From the NCBI GenBank assembly GCA_021324455.1, contig JAJPJA010000139.1:70207-134206 (forward strand): a stretch of DNA of 64,000 nucleotides. Reading direction: 5' to 3'. Positions within the stretch are counted from its first letter, which is position 1. The number at the start of each line of letters is the position of its first letter. Origin of the DNA: Pseudomonadota bacterium. GTDB taxonomy: Bacteria; Desulfobacterota; Binatia; Binatales; Binataceae. The notes beneath the pieces were generated by a model that saw nothing but the letters and a program-made list of their open reading frames with translations, did not search any database and was not told the origin of the DNA. Position numbers and translations under genes: made by a program. This document shows, piece by piece, positions 8,980 to 16,592 of the stretch.

Positions 8980-10196
8980 GATTTAACCCCGGCATGGGCG
9001 CCATTGCGCGCAAAAAGTTTCGACAGCAATCCTCCCTTTTTCGGCAGGTCCACCGGCGCCGAAAGCTGCAGCGCCATCTCCTCCAGAGCGCGGGTCAAGG
9101 CCGAACGGGGCGCCGCCTTCCACAGATCTTCACCCCGGCCCAGCGCCTGCTCCAGCACCGAATCCTCCCGCGGGATGCGGGCGAACAGCGGTCTGCCCAG
9201 TGTGGTGATGATTTGCTTTTCGGTTATCGGATGGCGCGGTGTCCAACGATTGAGCACGAAGCGGAGCTGCAGGCGGGGAAGCTCGAGCCGGGCGAACAAA
9301 TCCAAAAAGCGCCAGGCGCCGCGCACCGCGCCGATCGACTGGTCGATTACATACAGAAGATCATCCGAGCGCTCCCACGCCGCCACCGAGACGTCGCTGA
9401 TGTAGCGGCCGATATCCATCACCACTACATCGACCATTTCGCGCAGCAGACCGATAATCATGCCGACGCGGGATGCGGCTATCTGTTCGCTCTCCTCGAT
9501 GCGCTTGGGAGCGGCCAGCAGGTACACGCCCGAACGATGCCTGGTGAGCACCGATTCGATCTGCACCGAATTGAGCCGCGCACCGGTGTCATTGAGATCC
9601 GAAATACAACGCTCCGGCTCCAGATTCAGACATACCGCCAGGTCGCCGGATTGGAAATCGAGATCGACCAGGGCGGTTTTCTTTCCCGCCAGATTGGCCA
9701 GCGCGATGGCGCAGTTGGACGCTATGGTTGTAACTCCGGTACCGCCCGTCAGGCTGACCACCGAAATCACCTTGCCGCCGCTGTGGGCGGCCGCGTCGCC
9801 CACCGACTCGCTGATTTTGAGCAGCGCGCGGGAGAGATCCTCCTGGTCCAGCGGCAGAAACAGCACCTCATCGGCGCCCGCCCGCAGGACCTCGCGAATG
9901 GCCTGCGGGGATCGTTCGTGCGTCAGGGCGATACGAACCGGCCGTCCCTTGTCGCCCGCGGCACCGGGCTGGGGGAGAGACTGGCCGTCAAACTCGAAGA
10001 TCACGACATCAACCGGCGCGCCGGTCGTCTGCGAGAGTATTCCGGGTTTTTCGTCGATGACTTCGATATCCAGTTCGGTCATCGCGAGCAGGGCCGAGCG
10101 CAGCGCGGGCCCGTCCGCCGCGTTGGCCATCAACAGCACCCGCAGCCTGGGCCGGGCGGTCCTCAATCGTTCGCGCGTTTCCAGATCTTTCGCCAC
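8976..10196 (-). CDS. cpaE: CpaE/TadZ pilus localisation ATPase-like protein with degenerate Walker A
   Basis: 406 residues from a GTG start with AGAGG seven bases upstream. Residues 18-130 form a receiver-like domain, and residues 142-390 form a MinD/ParA-like domain. The Walker A position reads LTGGTGVTT (about 149-157), where deviant Walker A motifs normally have KGG-x-GK-T/S-T. Both lysines are replaced, so classical ATP hydrolysis is doubtful. [13 protein letters not shown] (the A'-box region) and [13 protein letters not shown] are kept. TadZ/CpaE family members place the pilus machinery at the pole and atypical nucleotide sites are known in the family. It lies between the secretin and ATPase genes and overlaps cpaF by four bases. 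Confidence 0.9.
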   Translation of the reverse strand: MAKDLETRERLRTARPRLRVLLMANAADGPALRSALLAMTELDIEVIDEKPGILSQTTGAPVDVVIFEFDGQSLPQPGAAGDKGRPVRIALTHERSPQAIREVLRAGADEVLFLPLDQEDLSRALLKISESVGDAAAHSGGKVISVVSLTGGTGVTTIASNCAIALANLAGKKTALVDLDFQSGDLAVCLNLEPERCISDLNDTGARLNSVQIESVLTRHRSGVYLLAAPKRIEESEQIAASRVGMIIGLLREMVDVVVMDIGRYISDVSVAAWERSDDLLYVIDQSIGAVRGAWRFLDLFARLELPRLQLRFVLNRWTPRHPITEKQIITTLGRPLFARIPREDSVLEQALGRGEDLWKAAPRSALTRALEEMALQLSAPVDLPKKGGLLSKLFARNGAHAGVKS

Positions 10197-10205
10197 TAAT
10201 AACCT

Positions 10206-12110
10206 CTAAAATCGCGGCCGCGCCGCATCCGGCGTCGACAGCGGTCGCGTCCGGACTTCTTCGGGCGTCAGGGGCCCCTGCCGTTCGGTCGGGAGAGAAA
10301 CCTCGCCCCCGGGCGGAAGCGGCCGGACCAGCTCCGGAGTGACGCTCATTACCAATTCGGTCTTGTCGTGGGCCCAATAGGTTTGGCGGAACAGGCTGCC
10401 GAGGTAGGGCAAATCGCCGAGATAGGGAACTTTCTTTACCGTGGCCCTGCTGTCGTCCAGAATCAGTCCGGCAACGATCAGGGTCTGATTATCCCGCAGC
10501 CGAACCCGCGTCTCGGCCCGGCGGGTAACGAATGCCGGTATGGTAAAGCCGAACAGCTGGACTCCCTGGGTGTAATCGGGCTTTGAAACTTCGGGCCTTA
10601 CCAGCAGGTCGATATCCCTGCCGCCTATCACCGTGGGAATGAAGGCCACCGAGGTTCCGTACTGCTTAAACACGATAGTAGTGGTCAGGGCTTGCGTGAC
10701 GACAATGGGAATCTCGCCGCCCGAGAGAAATTTCGCCTTCTGCCCCGAGTTCGCGAGCAATTGAGGCCGGGCCAGAATCCGGGCCAAATCGTGCGATTCC
10801 AGAAATTGAAAAAACGACCAGGCCGTCACGTTCGAATTCGATCCCGCCAGCATGTAGGTCAGATTCTGCGAAAATAGCGGCGAGAGCGGGGTGCCGCCAG
10901 CCGGAGGGAAGGACGGTCCGACACCGCCTGCCGATGCGCTAAAAGGGGTGGCGACAAAGCCGGGCAGACTCAGAAATGTGAAACCATACTTGGTAAGCGC
11001 AACCGAGATATCGATTCCCATCTGCTCCAGCTTGTTGAGATCCACCTCCGCCACAATCACGTGCAGCATGACCTGTTGATGTCCGGCGATCTCGGTCCAG
11101 ATTTGACGCTCGATATAGTTTCCCTGGCTGTCCCAAACCACCAGCGAACCAAAGCCCGGATCGTGACCCACCAGCATCAACTGGTGATTACCCAGAACCT
11201 GAACGTCCGCCACTTTGGTGTTGGAAATCGAAACGCGGCTGACCGGTCCGCCAAAGTCGTAAACCTGAGATGTTCCCGAAGTCAGAGTAATCGTGTCGTT
11301 GGGCAGATTGTGGCGGCCGCCGAAGGCCCGGTTGTTCAGATAGCCGTCGGAACGCAGGCTGCGCGGGTTGGTGGTGAATTGCTGACTTACCACCGACGGC
11401 GCCTGCTCATGCCATTCAGCGGCAGTGCTGCGGCTGACGTTCGCCGACAGCGCGGATGCGGAGGGACCCGCGGCCCTTGCGGCATAACCGTCCGCCCCGG
11501 GAGCGTATTCGGCGGAATTTCCAGCGGCGTCGAACGCGGTCGGCCCGATGGTCTCGGTTTTCGTCCCGCCCACCTCGGTAGAGTTGTATTCCCCGGGTGC
11601 CGCGGCTAACGGACCGGTGCCGGAGTCGCCGGGACTACCGGCTGCAGGGCCCAATCCAGCCGCAGGCCGCGGTGCGGCCGCGACCGCGGCACTGGCCGGC
11701 GCGTAGGGCGCCGGGGCGGGCGTTTCGGAATGGCCCGCGCCGCTTAGCGCCGGCGGAGCGGCTCCCGGCCGCAGCGGATGCCCGGGATTGGCGATACCGC
11801 TGACGATGATATGGTAAGTAACATCCTCGCCGGCAATCTTGGTATCCAGACTGCCTTCGCCCGGTTGAAAGCTGAATACCGTCAGCGAATGCGGACCGGT
11901 GCTTTTGACTGTAAACGAATTTGGGTTATCCGCAAAGCTGACGCGCGGTGCGGCGTTGGCGTCAACGTTTTGTATTACGTAGGCTTCGCCCGCGTTAAGA
12001 GTCAGGGTGAGGACCTGGTTAGCCGATGCGCTTTCGCATACAAGCGAAACGAGTGCCGCGAGCACCAATACCGCGGTCGAGCGGCTGAATTTCCGGCCTC
12101 TCTCCATCAC
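10206..12110 (-). CDS. cpaC: Pilus outer-membrane secretin CpaC/RcpA
   Basis: 634 residues. A signal peptide spans about residues 1-30 (TAVLVLAALVSLVCESASA). The pilus-secretin N-terminal domain follows (LTLNAGEAYVIQNV to about 110). A long Ala/Pro/Gly-rich linker covers about 110-250, an unusually large insertion for this family. A second N-domain repeat comes next (ITLTSGTSQVYDFGGPVSRVSI). The C-terminal half is the secretin core, ending with VPYLGDLPYLGSLFRQT and KTELVMSVTPELV. It forms the outer-membrane pore for the Flp pilus. The start overlaps the cpaB stop: GTG at 12110 or ATG at 12107 inside TGATG, both served by AGGAG upstream. Confidence 0.94.
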   Translation of the reverse strand: MMERGRKFSRSTAVLVLAALVSLVCESASANQVLTLTLNAGEAYVIQNVDANAAPRVSFADNPNSFTVKSTGPHSLTVFSFQPGEGSLDTKIAGEDVTYHIIVSGIANPGHPLRPGAAPPALSGAGHSETPAPAPYAPASAAVAAAPRPAAGLGPAAGSPGDSGTGPLAAAPGEYNSTEVGGTKTETIGPTAFDAAGNSAEYAPGADGYAARAAGPSASALSANVSRSTAAEWHEQAPSVVSQQFTTNPRSLRSDGYLNNRAFGGRHNLPNDTITLTSGTSQVYDFGGPVSRVSISNTKVADVQVLGNHQLMLVGHDPGFGSLVVWDSQGNYIERQIWTEIAGHQQVMLHVIVAEVDLNKLEQMGIDISVALTKYGFTFLSLPGFVATPFSASAGGVGPSFPPAGGTPLSPLFSQNLTYMLAGSNSNVTAWSFFQFLESHDLARILARPQLLANSGQKAKFLSGGEIPIVVTQALTTTIVFKQYGTSVAFIPTVIGGRDIDLLVRPEVSKPDYTQGVQLFGFTIPAFVTRRAETRVRLRDNQTLIVAGLILDDSRATVKKVPYLGDLPYLGSLFRQTYWAHDKTELVMSVTPELVRPLPPGGEVSLPTERQGPLTPEEVRTRPLSTPDAARPRF

Positions 12111-13150
12111 TTATCCACTCCTGAATTTATACCCACTCCGCTCCCGCCCATGCCGCTGTCGGAGACGCCGTTATCCGATCCGTAGGTGTCGGAATTCTGA
12201 CCGTCATCTCCGCCCAGGCTGTTGCGATATACGCTCGGCGTGCCGTCGTTTGCATGGGCTCCGGCCTCGCGGCGCGCGGACGGCATCGCCATGCCATTTC
12301 TGCCAATCACGATGGTTTCGCGGCTTTGACCGTCTCGCAGCAGTTCCACCGTAGCCAATGGGCGCAAATGGCGGACGAATTCACGCACCGGCAAACGCAC
12401 ATGCTTGGATTCCTGAATCGGAGCCGGCTCGGGCACCGCGGTGCTATAGGCGCTCATCACCTTGTGCACATCGGCCCCCGAAGTTGCGACAACGCTGTTG
12501 TCGCCGTAGTTGCGCAGGGCAAGATGCAATTTGCCCTGGGTGCTGGCGACCGCCAGCGCCTCGGCCTGTTCCGGGGTTACTTCCAAAGTGACCACCCGTT
12601 CGGGCTGCGGGTTGTCCTTGCGTTCAATGGTCTGAGCCACGGCCAGCACCGGCACATTCTCCAGGATGATCTTGGAGCGTTCGGGCTGTTTGTCATTGCC
12701 GGCGGTAGAGAGAAGCACGTCCACCCTGGTGTAGGGCAAAACGAACCCCGACATGTCGGAGACCTCGTCCACCGCCACCGACATCGCGCGCATGTCGGGC
12801 GGAATCATCAGCGGAAGAACTCCAGAGGTCCGGTCTCCGGCGACCAGCCTGCTGGCCACGATCGGTTCATTGGTTACGAACTCCGCCTTGGCCAGGTTTC
12901 CCAGCACGCTGGCGGCATCGGTAACCGCACCCGGTGGAAGACTGTCGCGGGGCCAGCGGGCCAGCTTGACGGAGGCGGCGTCGATTTTGGCCCCGACTCC
13001 GATATCATGCGCCGCAACCACGATCGTGGTCGTGCCCGCCAGCGCCCTGCGCATCTCCTCGTCCTTTTTTTTCAGCGACGAGTACACCACCATCGACGCA
13101 AGGACAGCGGCAAAGACCGCCAGCACGAGGAATACCGCTGGACGTCTCAT
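12107..13150 (-). CDS. cpaB: Flp pilus assembly protein CpaB/RcpC
   Basis: 347 residues. An N-terminal membrane anchor (AVFLVLAVFAAVLASMVVY, about residues 5-23) is followed by a SAF domain at about 41-103 (TIVVAAHDIGVGAKI to EPIVASRLV). An RcpC/CpaB domain then runs at about 115-240 (MRAMSVAVDEVSDMSGFVLPYTRVDVLL). The C-terminal tail is Gly/Ser-rich. CpaB is a periplasmic subunit thought to work with the secretin, possibly through peptidoglycan or secretin stabilisation. A GGAGGAGAG purine run lies ahead of the ATG. Its stop overlaps the start of the secretin gene, implying coupled translation. Confidence 0.93.
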   Translation of the reverse strand: MRRPAVFLVLAVFAAVLASMVVYSSLKKKDEEMRRALAGTTTIVVAAHDIGVGAKIDAASVKLARWPRDSLPPGAVTDAASVLGNLAKAEFVTNEPIVASRLVAGDRTSGVLPLMIPPDMRAMSVAVDEVSDMSGFVLPYTRVDVLLSTAGNDKQPERSKIILENVPVLAVAQTIERKDNPQPERVVTLEVTPEQAEALAVASTQGKLHLALRNYGDNSVVATSGADVHKVMSAYSTAVPEPAPIQESKHVRLPVREFVRHLRPLATVELLRDGQSRETIVIGRNGMAMPSARREAGAHANDGTPSVYRNSLGGDDGQNSDTYGSDNGVSDSGMGGSGVGINSGVDK

Positions 13151-13220
13151 TCCCTTTACTCTCCTCCCAAGTACCTTGCGCGGGCCGCAGGCGCCGCCCC
13201 AAATGGCAATCGCACCACGA

Positions 13221-13673
13221 TCATTCAGCCATCACGGAACTCGAATTGGTGATTGTGGTAGGGAGCGTGAAACCCAGCAGCGATTTGGGTATTATCAACT
13301 TGCCACCGCTCGAGAGATTATATGTGACGGTAACCGTGACCTGGGCGCCGGAAACGATGTTGCCGCTCGAATCCGAAGAGGTTACCGTCGGCACGCCGAG
13401 ACCGGTTCCGCTGCTGCAACCCGAGAAGCCCGAGGTACAAATCGTCGGCGACGGGCTGACATTGCTCTCGATCGTCGAGCCGTAACCGGACGCGCTGGAG
13501 CCGGTGCCATGCACCGCCGCATAACGCGCCGCGGTGTAGGAATACTGGCTCACCGCCAGTGCCGCATTCAAAATCAGGGCAAGCTGCAATCCCCCCATCA
13601 CAATAACCAACAGCGCGGTGGCCAGCAGCGCGAACTCAACCATCCCGGCCCCGCCATTTTTGGTCCGTGCCAC
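13221..13673 (-). CDS. tadE: TadE-like pseudopilin
   Basis: 150 residues, GTG start. The N-terminus KNGGAGMVEFALLATALLVIVMGG is the TadE signature. A pseudopilin cleavage site fits after the second glycine (G/AGMVE), which places Glu at +5, and the hydrophobic helix follows. The remaining 100 residues are Ser/Thr/Gly-rich with two cysteines (ICTSGFSGCS), typical of exported minor pilins. It is the first gene after the putative attenuator that separates the two Flp pilin genes from the assembly genes, and it lies about 70 bases ahead of cpaB. Confidence 0.85.
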   Translation of the reverse strand: MARTKNGGAGMVEFALLATALLVIVMGGLQLALILNAALAVSQYSYTAARYAAVHGTGSSASGYGSTIESNVSPSPTICTSGFSGCSSGTGLGVPTVTSSDSSGNIVSGAQVTVTVTYNLSSGGKLIIPKSLLGFTLPTTITNSSSVMAE

Positions 13674-14013
13674 TTCAGTCCGCAGCCGGGCTGAAGATGA
13701 AACCGTCCCTTTATGCTTAAGGAAACAGCTCAGATGATCATCAGCGCCCCGGTCGACGGCGCTTCCTCCATTTGCTTCCGCTATCGTTCACGCCGTCTCA
13801 GCCGCGGCGGACCCGATAGTCTTGTGATTGTGCCGCAAATTCACAGGGCGCAGCCCTGGCCAAAAGCACTTCATTGACAAACCAAAAAAGCCGCCCCCCG
13901 CCCCAACACAAGTTGGGACAGGGGAACCAGTTTCTTCCGGTTTACCCAACATATGCCTTCAGTCGGATGGCCAGGGGCCGTCCGGACCGCGGCTGGGTAC
14001 GACTCCGGCCGCC
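13674..14013. other. Non-coding gap between flp2 and tadE
   Basis: About 340 bases without a convincing gene on either strand. Its one clear element is the minus-strand hairpin with T-tract near 13884-13924, annotated separately. The plus-strand ORFs in the track here have no ribosome-binding site and no recognisable composition. Confidence 0.6.
13884..13924 (-). terminator. Intrinsic terminator or attenuator inside the tad operon
   Basis: Read on the minus strand, CCCCTGTCCCAAC and GTTGGGGCGGGGG pair as a 13-bp stem with two G-T wobbles around a TTGT loop. After five more bases there is a run of six T. It lies downstream of both pilin genes and upstream of tadE. A partial stop here would make much more pilin mRNA than assembly-gene mRNA. 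The plus orientation has no T-tract after the stem, so it acts on the minus strand only. Confidence 0.75.
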
Positions 14014-14196
14014 TCAGACTTTCGCCGCGATGTTGTTCAGGGCGGTCGCGATGTTGGTGCCGAGCGCTGTCAGCGCCAAGATGCAGACCAGAGCGACCAG
14101 CCCGATAATTAGCGCATACTCAGCCAAAGCCTGCCCCTGATTGTCTTCGCGCACCTTCAGGTAGCCTCGAACAAGACTGTCCATTAACCGATCCAT
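14014..14196 (-). CDS. flp2: Flp/Fap-type pilin, canonical cleavage site
   Basis: 60 residues from the ATG at 14196, with AGGAGG seven bases upstream (a GTG directly before it is in frame but too close). The leader ends in NQG and the prepilin peptidase site is G/QALAEYALI, with -1 Gly, Glu at +5 and Tyr at +6, the type IVb Flp consensus. The mature subunit would be 39 residues, almost entirely one hydrophobic helix ending in a small hydrophilic tail (ALNNIAAKV). It follows the first pilin gene by about 77 bases. Confidence 0.93.
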   Translation of the reverse strand: MDRLMDSLVRGYLKVREDNQGQALAEYALIIGLVALVCILALTALGTNIATALNNIAAKV

Positions 14197-14273
14197 CACT
14201 GTTCCTCCTTGACTATCGTCAGCGTGTTAACCCACGCATAAGACGCTTACTGCGGCTGACCCAACCCAAATTT

Positions 14274-14447
14274 CTAAAACGAGCCAGTGATTGCGTTCAG
14301 CTTGGTGGCGATGGCGTTGCCCAGAAGAGTCAACGAGCCTACCGCCACCGCCATGATTAACAAAAGGATCAAAGCGTATTCCGCCAGACTTTGAGCCTTG
14401 ATGGGCGACGCTTCCTTGCCGTTCGGACAGCTTTTTGACTCTTCCAT
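14274..14447 (-). CDS. flp1: Flp-type pilin with alanine at the -1 cleavage position
   Basis: 57 residues from the ATG at 14447; the longer track start (14507) adds a non-conserved stretch. The leader is MEESKSCPNGKEASPIKA and the cut would fall before QSLAEYALIL. The +5 Glu and +6 Tyr are present, but -1 is Ala instead of the usual Gly. The mature length is 39 residues, the same as the second pilin, and the two align without gaps (shared LT-x-LG and IAT-x-LN). It is the first gene of the tad operon, about 160 bases after a good promoter candidate. Confidence 0.9.
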   Translation of the reverse strand: MEESKSCPNGKEASPIKAQSLAEYALILLLIMAVAVGSLTLLGNAIATKLNAITGSF

Positions 14448-14612
14448 GCTTCGTGCCCCCTGTTTGTTTGAATAAAGCACAGGAATCTGTCTCGCATCAC
14501 CGAACAAGGATCTTCCAATTCAATTCTGTTCTCGTCGAACAACCCGAACCATCTTTGCCCGAAATGGTCAAACTTTTCTACTTATGGTATGCTTAAACTG
14601 TCAGACTCATCA

Positions 14613-14641
14613 ATTAGACTGATCTCGTATGTATAAGTCAA
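14613..14641 (-). promoter_or_regulatory. Candidate sigma-70-type promoter of the tad operon
   Basis: On the minus strand TTGACT is followed after exactly 17 bases by TCTAAT. Both hexamers are close to the -35 and -10 consensus. The site lies in a markedly AT-rich stretch and points toward flp1, giving a leader of roughly 160 bases. No other gene on that strand lies between. A small inverted repeat (AGACC-gagaa-GGTCT) lies just upstream and could be an operator. Confidence 0.45.
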
Positions 14642-15127
14642 GACCGAGAAGGTCTGATTAGATTTTCTCAGGTAACGGCAAAACTGCGACAATTAAAATG
14701 CCGTTCTATCTCATCCGCCGCCCTGCCATATTCATGAATCTGCTCTGAAATCTATCTTTTTTTCGACAGATACCTGCAAATCACTTATTGCTGAATATTT
14801 TGCCTCCCGCTGTTGGCGATCCGCGGCTGTGGGATCTGAAACCATCCATGCTCAACCTTATTGCGGCGCGACTGCGGATGCTTCAAACTGAGCTCCGTGC
14901 GCAAGCACTCCCGAGCTCCCTGTTTGTGTCAGAAAAACCCGAGGCAAGCACCCCGGATGTCCGCTTATGCTCAGGCCATAGCGCAGCGCAGATTGACAGA
15001 GATGAGGCGGACTTCCTGGAACCGGAATTCCAATCCAACCGGACCGATTCGTGATCTGTGACAGAGACTGGCTGGACGCGCTTCAACCCCAGCTCTGGCG
15101 CCGGGTTTTCCCGGCCGCCTGAATCAG
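14642..15127. other. AT-rich intergenic region between the divergent tad operon and GT-C-like gene
   Basis: No convincing gene. The first 200 bases are clearly richer in A and T than the surroundings, as expected for a divergent promoter zone. The plus-strand ORF at 14788-15054 lacks a ribosome-binding site and has no recognisable protein features. Confidence 0.5.
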
Positions 15128-16561
15128 ATGAGCTCGCGCCGCGCCTGGCTGATCACGGCCGTGCTGATGCTCGCCACGGGGATCTTTTGCAGCTTACATC
15201 TTGGACGACCTCTGGGAGCCAGTGAAGCCTATACGGCTTTGGCCGCCGAACAGGACGGTTTGCGCGCCGTAATCGACGCCTCGCTGCGCTTCGATCCCGG
15301 CAAACCGCCGCTGTATCCGCTTGCGGTGCATGGCGTTGAATCGGTGCTCGGCCGCAGCGACGGCGCTTTGCGGCTCGCGTCAGCGTTGTGCGCGATGATC
15401 GATGTGGCTTTGACGATGGCGCTGGGGAGCCTTTTTTTTTCGCCCGCCGTGGGAGTAGGCGCCGCAATGCTTTGGGCGCTCAGCCCATTTTCAATCATGT
15501 ACGGGACCTGGGCGCGGGTCTATGCGCTGCTGATCGGTTTGTCGCTCTGGCAATTGATCCTGCTGTGGCAGCTGCGCACGCAATCCTCGGGCTACCGCGC
15601 AACTCTGTGTGGAGCGGCGGGCGCGGCGATGCTTTATGCTCATCTTGGCGCGGCGCTTTTTCTGGCCGCCGAAGCGATGATGCTGGCGGGCGCTGAACGG
15701 CGGGGTCAACGCAGCCGCGCAGCATGGGCCGCCCTGTTGCTGAGCGCGATCTTTTTCCTGCCTTTTTTACCCATCGCCTGGCGCCAGACGGAGCAGTTGC
15801 TGGCCGGGCACTGGATGGACTGGATCGGACCGGCGCGGCACGCCGGTTTCGGCTATAAAGCGGCGGTGTTCGCCCTGGCGGCGGCGGCCATTGGCGTACT
15901 GATGTTTGCCCCCGCCGTCGAAGACGATTGGCGCGAACCCTTGCGCTGGTGCGCCGGTGTGGGCCTGATTCCGATCATCGTGCTGGCCGCCTGTTCGATG
16001 GGCATCCGCCCCCTGTTCAATATCAGGTACGTGGCGCCCTCCTGCGCAATCCTGATCCTGCTTTGCGCCGCGGCACTGAAAAAGCTGCCGGCGCGGGCAT
16101 ACCGGCTGACACTGGCCGGGATGGTCACCGCCTTGTCATGTCTGTTGCCGTTTTATCCCTGGTATGAGCCTTGGCGTGACATGGCGACCATCATCGCGCG
16201 CGGCGGCCCGCGCCAGGCCATATTTTTCGAATCGGGGTATGTGGGTGCGACGGCGGTGGAAGATGATCCCAAGCAGGGCTTTCCGCAAGGTTTTTTTCGC
16301 GTCCCGCTGGACCGCTATTTTAAAGGACCGAATCCGCGCCTGGTGGTCGACCCATCCGCGCCCGCCTCCGCCCGCCGGCTGATAGCGAGCAGCGCTCGCG
16401 CCAATCATGGCGCCTGGCTGCTAAGCAGCCTTGACCGCAAGCTGGCGCGTGCGGAATCGGCCGGCCCATGCCTCCACATCGAACCGCAGGCCGCCGGCGA
16501 TTACGCCACTCTATACCATGTCATACCACAGCCGAATTGCTCCGCCCTCAGCGTCCGGTGA
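15128..16561 (+). CDS. GT-C-like multi-pass membrane glycosyltransferase-type protein
   Basis: 477 residues with about nine to eleven hydrophobic segments. After the first helix the loop contains GASEAYTALAAEQDG, matching the position and style of the (D)EAYTA loop of PMT/GT39-type (GT-C) enzymes, though the usual Asp is replaced by Ser. FDPGKPPLYPL a little further on also fits the family (conserved PPLYY-like segment). The last third is a soluble domain with FFESGYVG. GT-C enzymes move a sugar from a polyprenyl-phosphate carrier to a protein or lipid on the outer face of the inner membrane. It is followed within 32 bases by another membrane protein, so the two are likely co-transcribed. Substrate unknown. 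Confidence 0.65.
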   Translation: MSSRRAWLITAVLMLATGIFCSLHLGRPLGASEAYTALAAEQDGLRAVIDASLRFDPGKPPLYPLAVHGVESVLGRSDGALRLASALCAMIDVALTMALGSLFFSPAVGVGAAMLWALSPFSIMYGTWARVYALLIGLSLWQLILLWQLRTQSSGYRATLCGAAGAAMLYAHLGAALFLAAEAMMLAGAERRGQRSRAAWAALLLSAIFFLPFLPIAWRQTEQLLAGHWMDWIGPARHAGFGYKAAVFALAAAAIGVLMFAPAVEDDWREPLRWCAGVGLIPIIVLAACSMGIRPLFNIRYVAPSCAILILLCAAALKKLPARAYRLTLAGMVTALSCLLPFYPWYEPWRDMATIIARGGPRQAIFFESGYVGATAVEDDPKQGFPQGFFRVPLDRYFKGPNPRLVVDPSAPASARRLIASSARANHGAWLLSSLDRKLARAESAGPCLHIEPQAAGDYATLYHVIPQPNCSALSVR

Positions 16562-16592
16562 CAATTGCGCCGTCCATGGGCCGGCAGCCGTG

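Noticed and set aside
14788-15054. 88-codon ORF in the gap before the GT-C-like gene
   Set aside because: No Shine-Dalgarno, no recognisable motif, and its composition does not match coding DNA around it.
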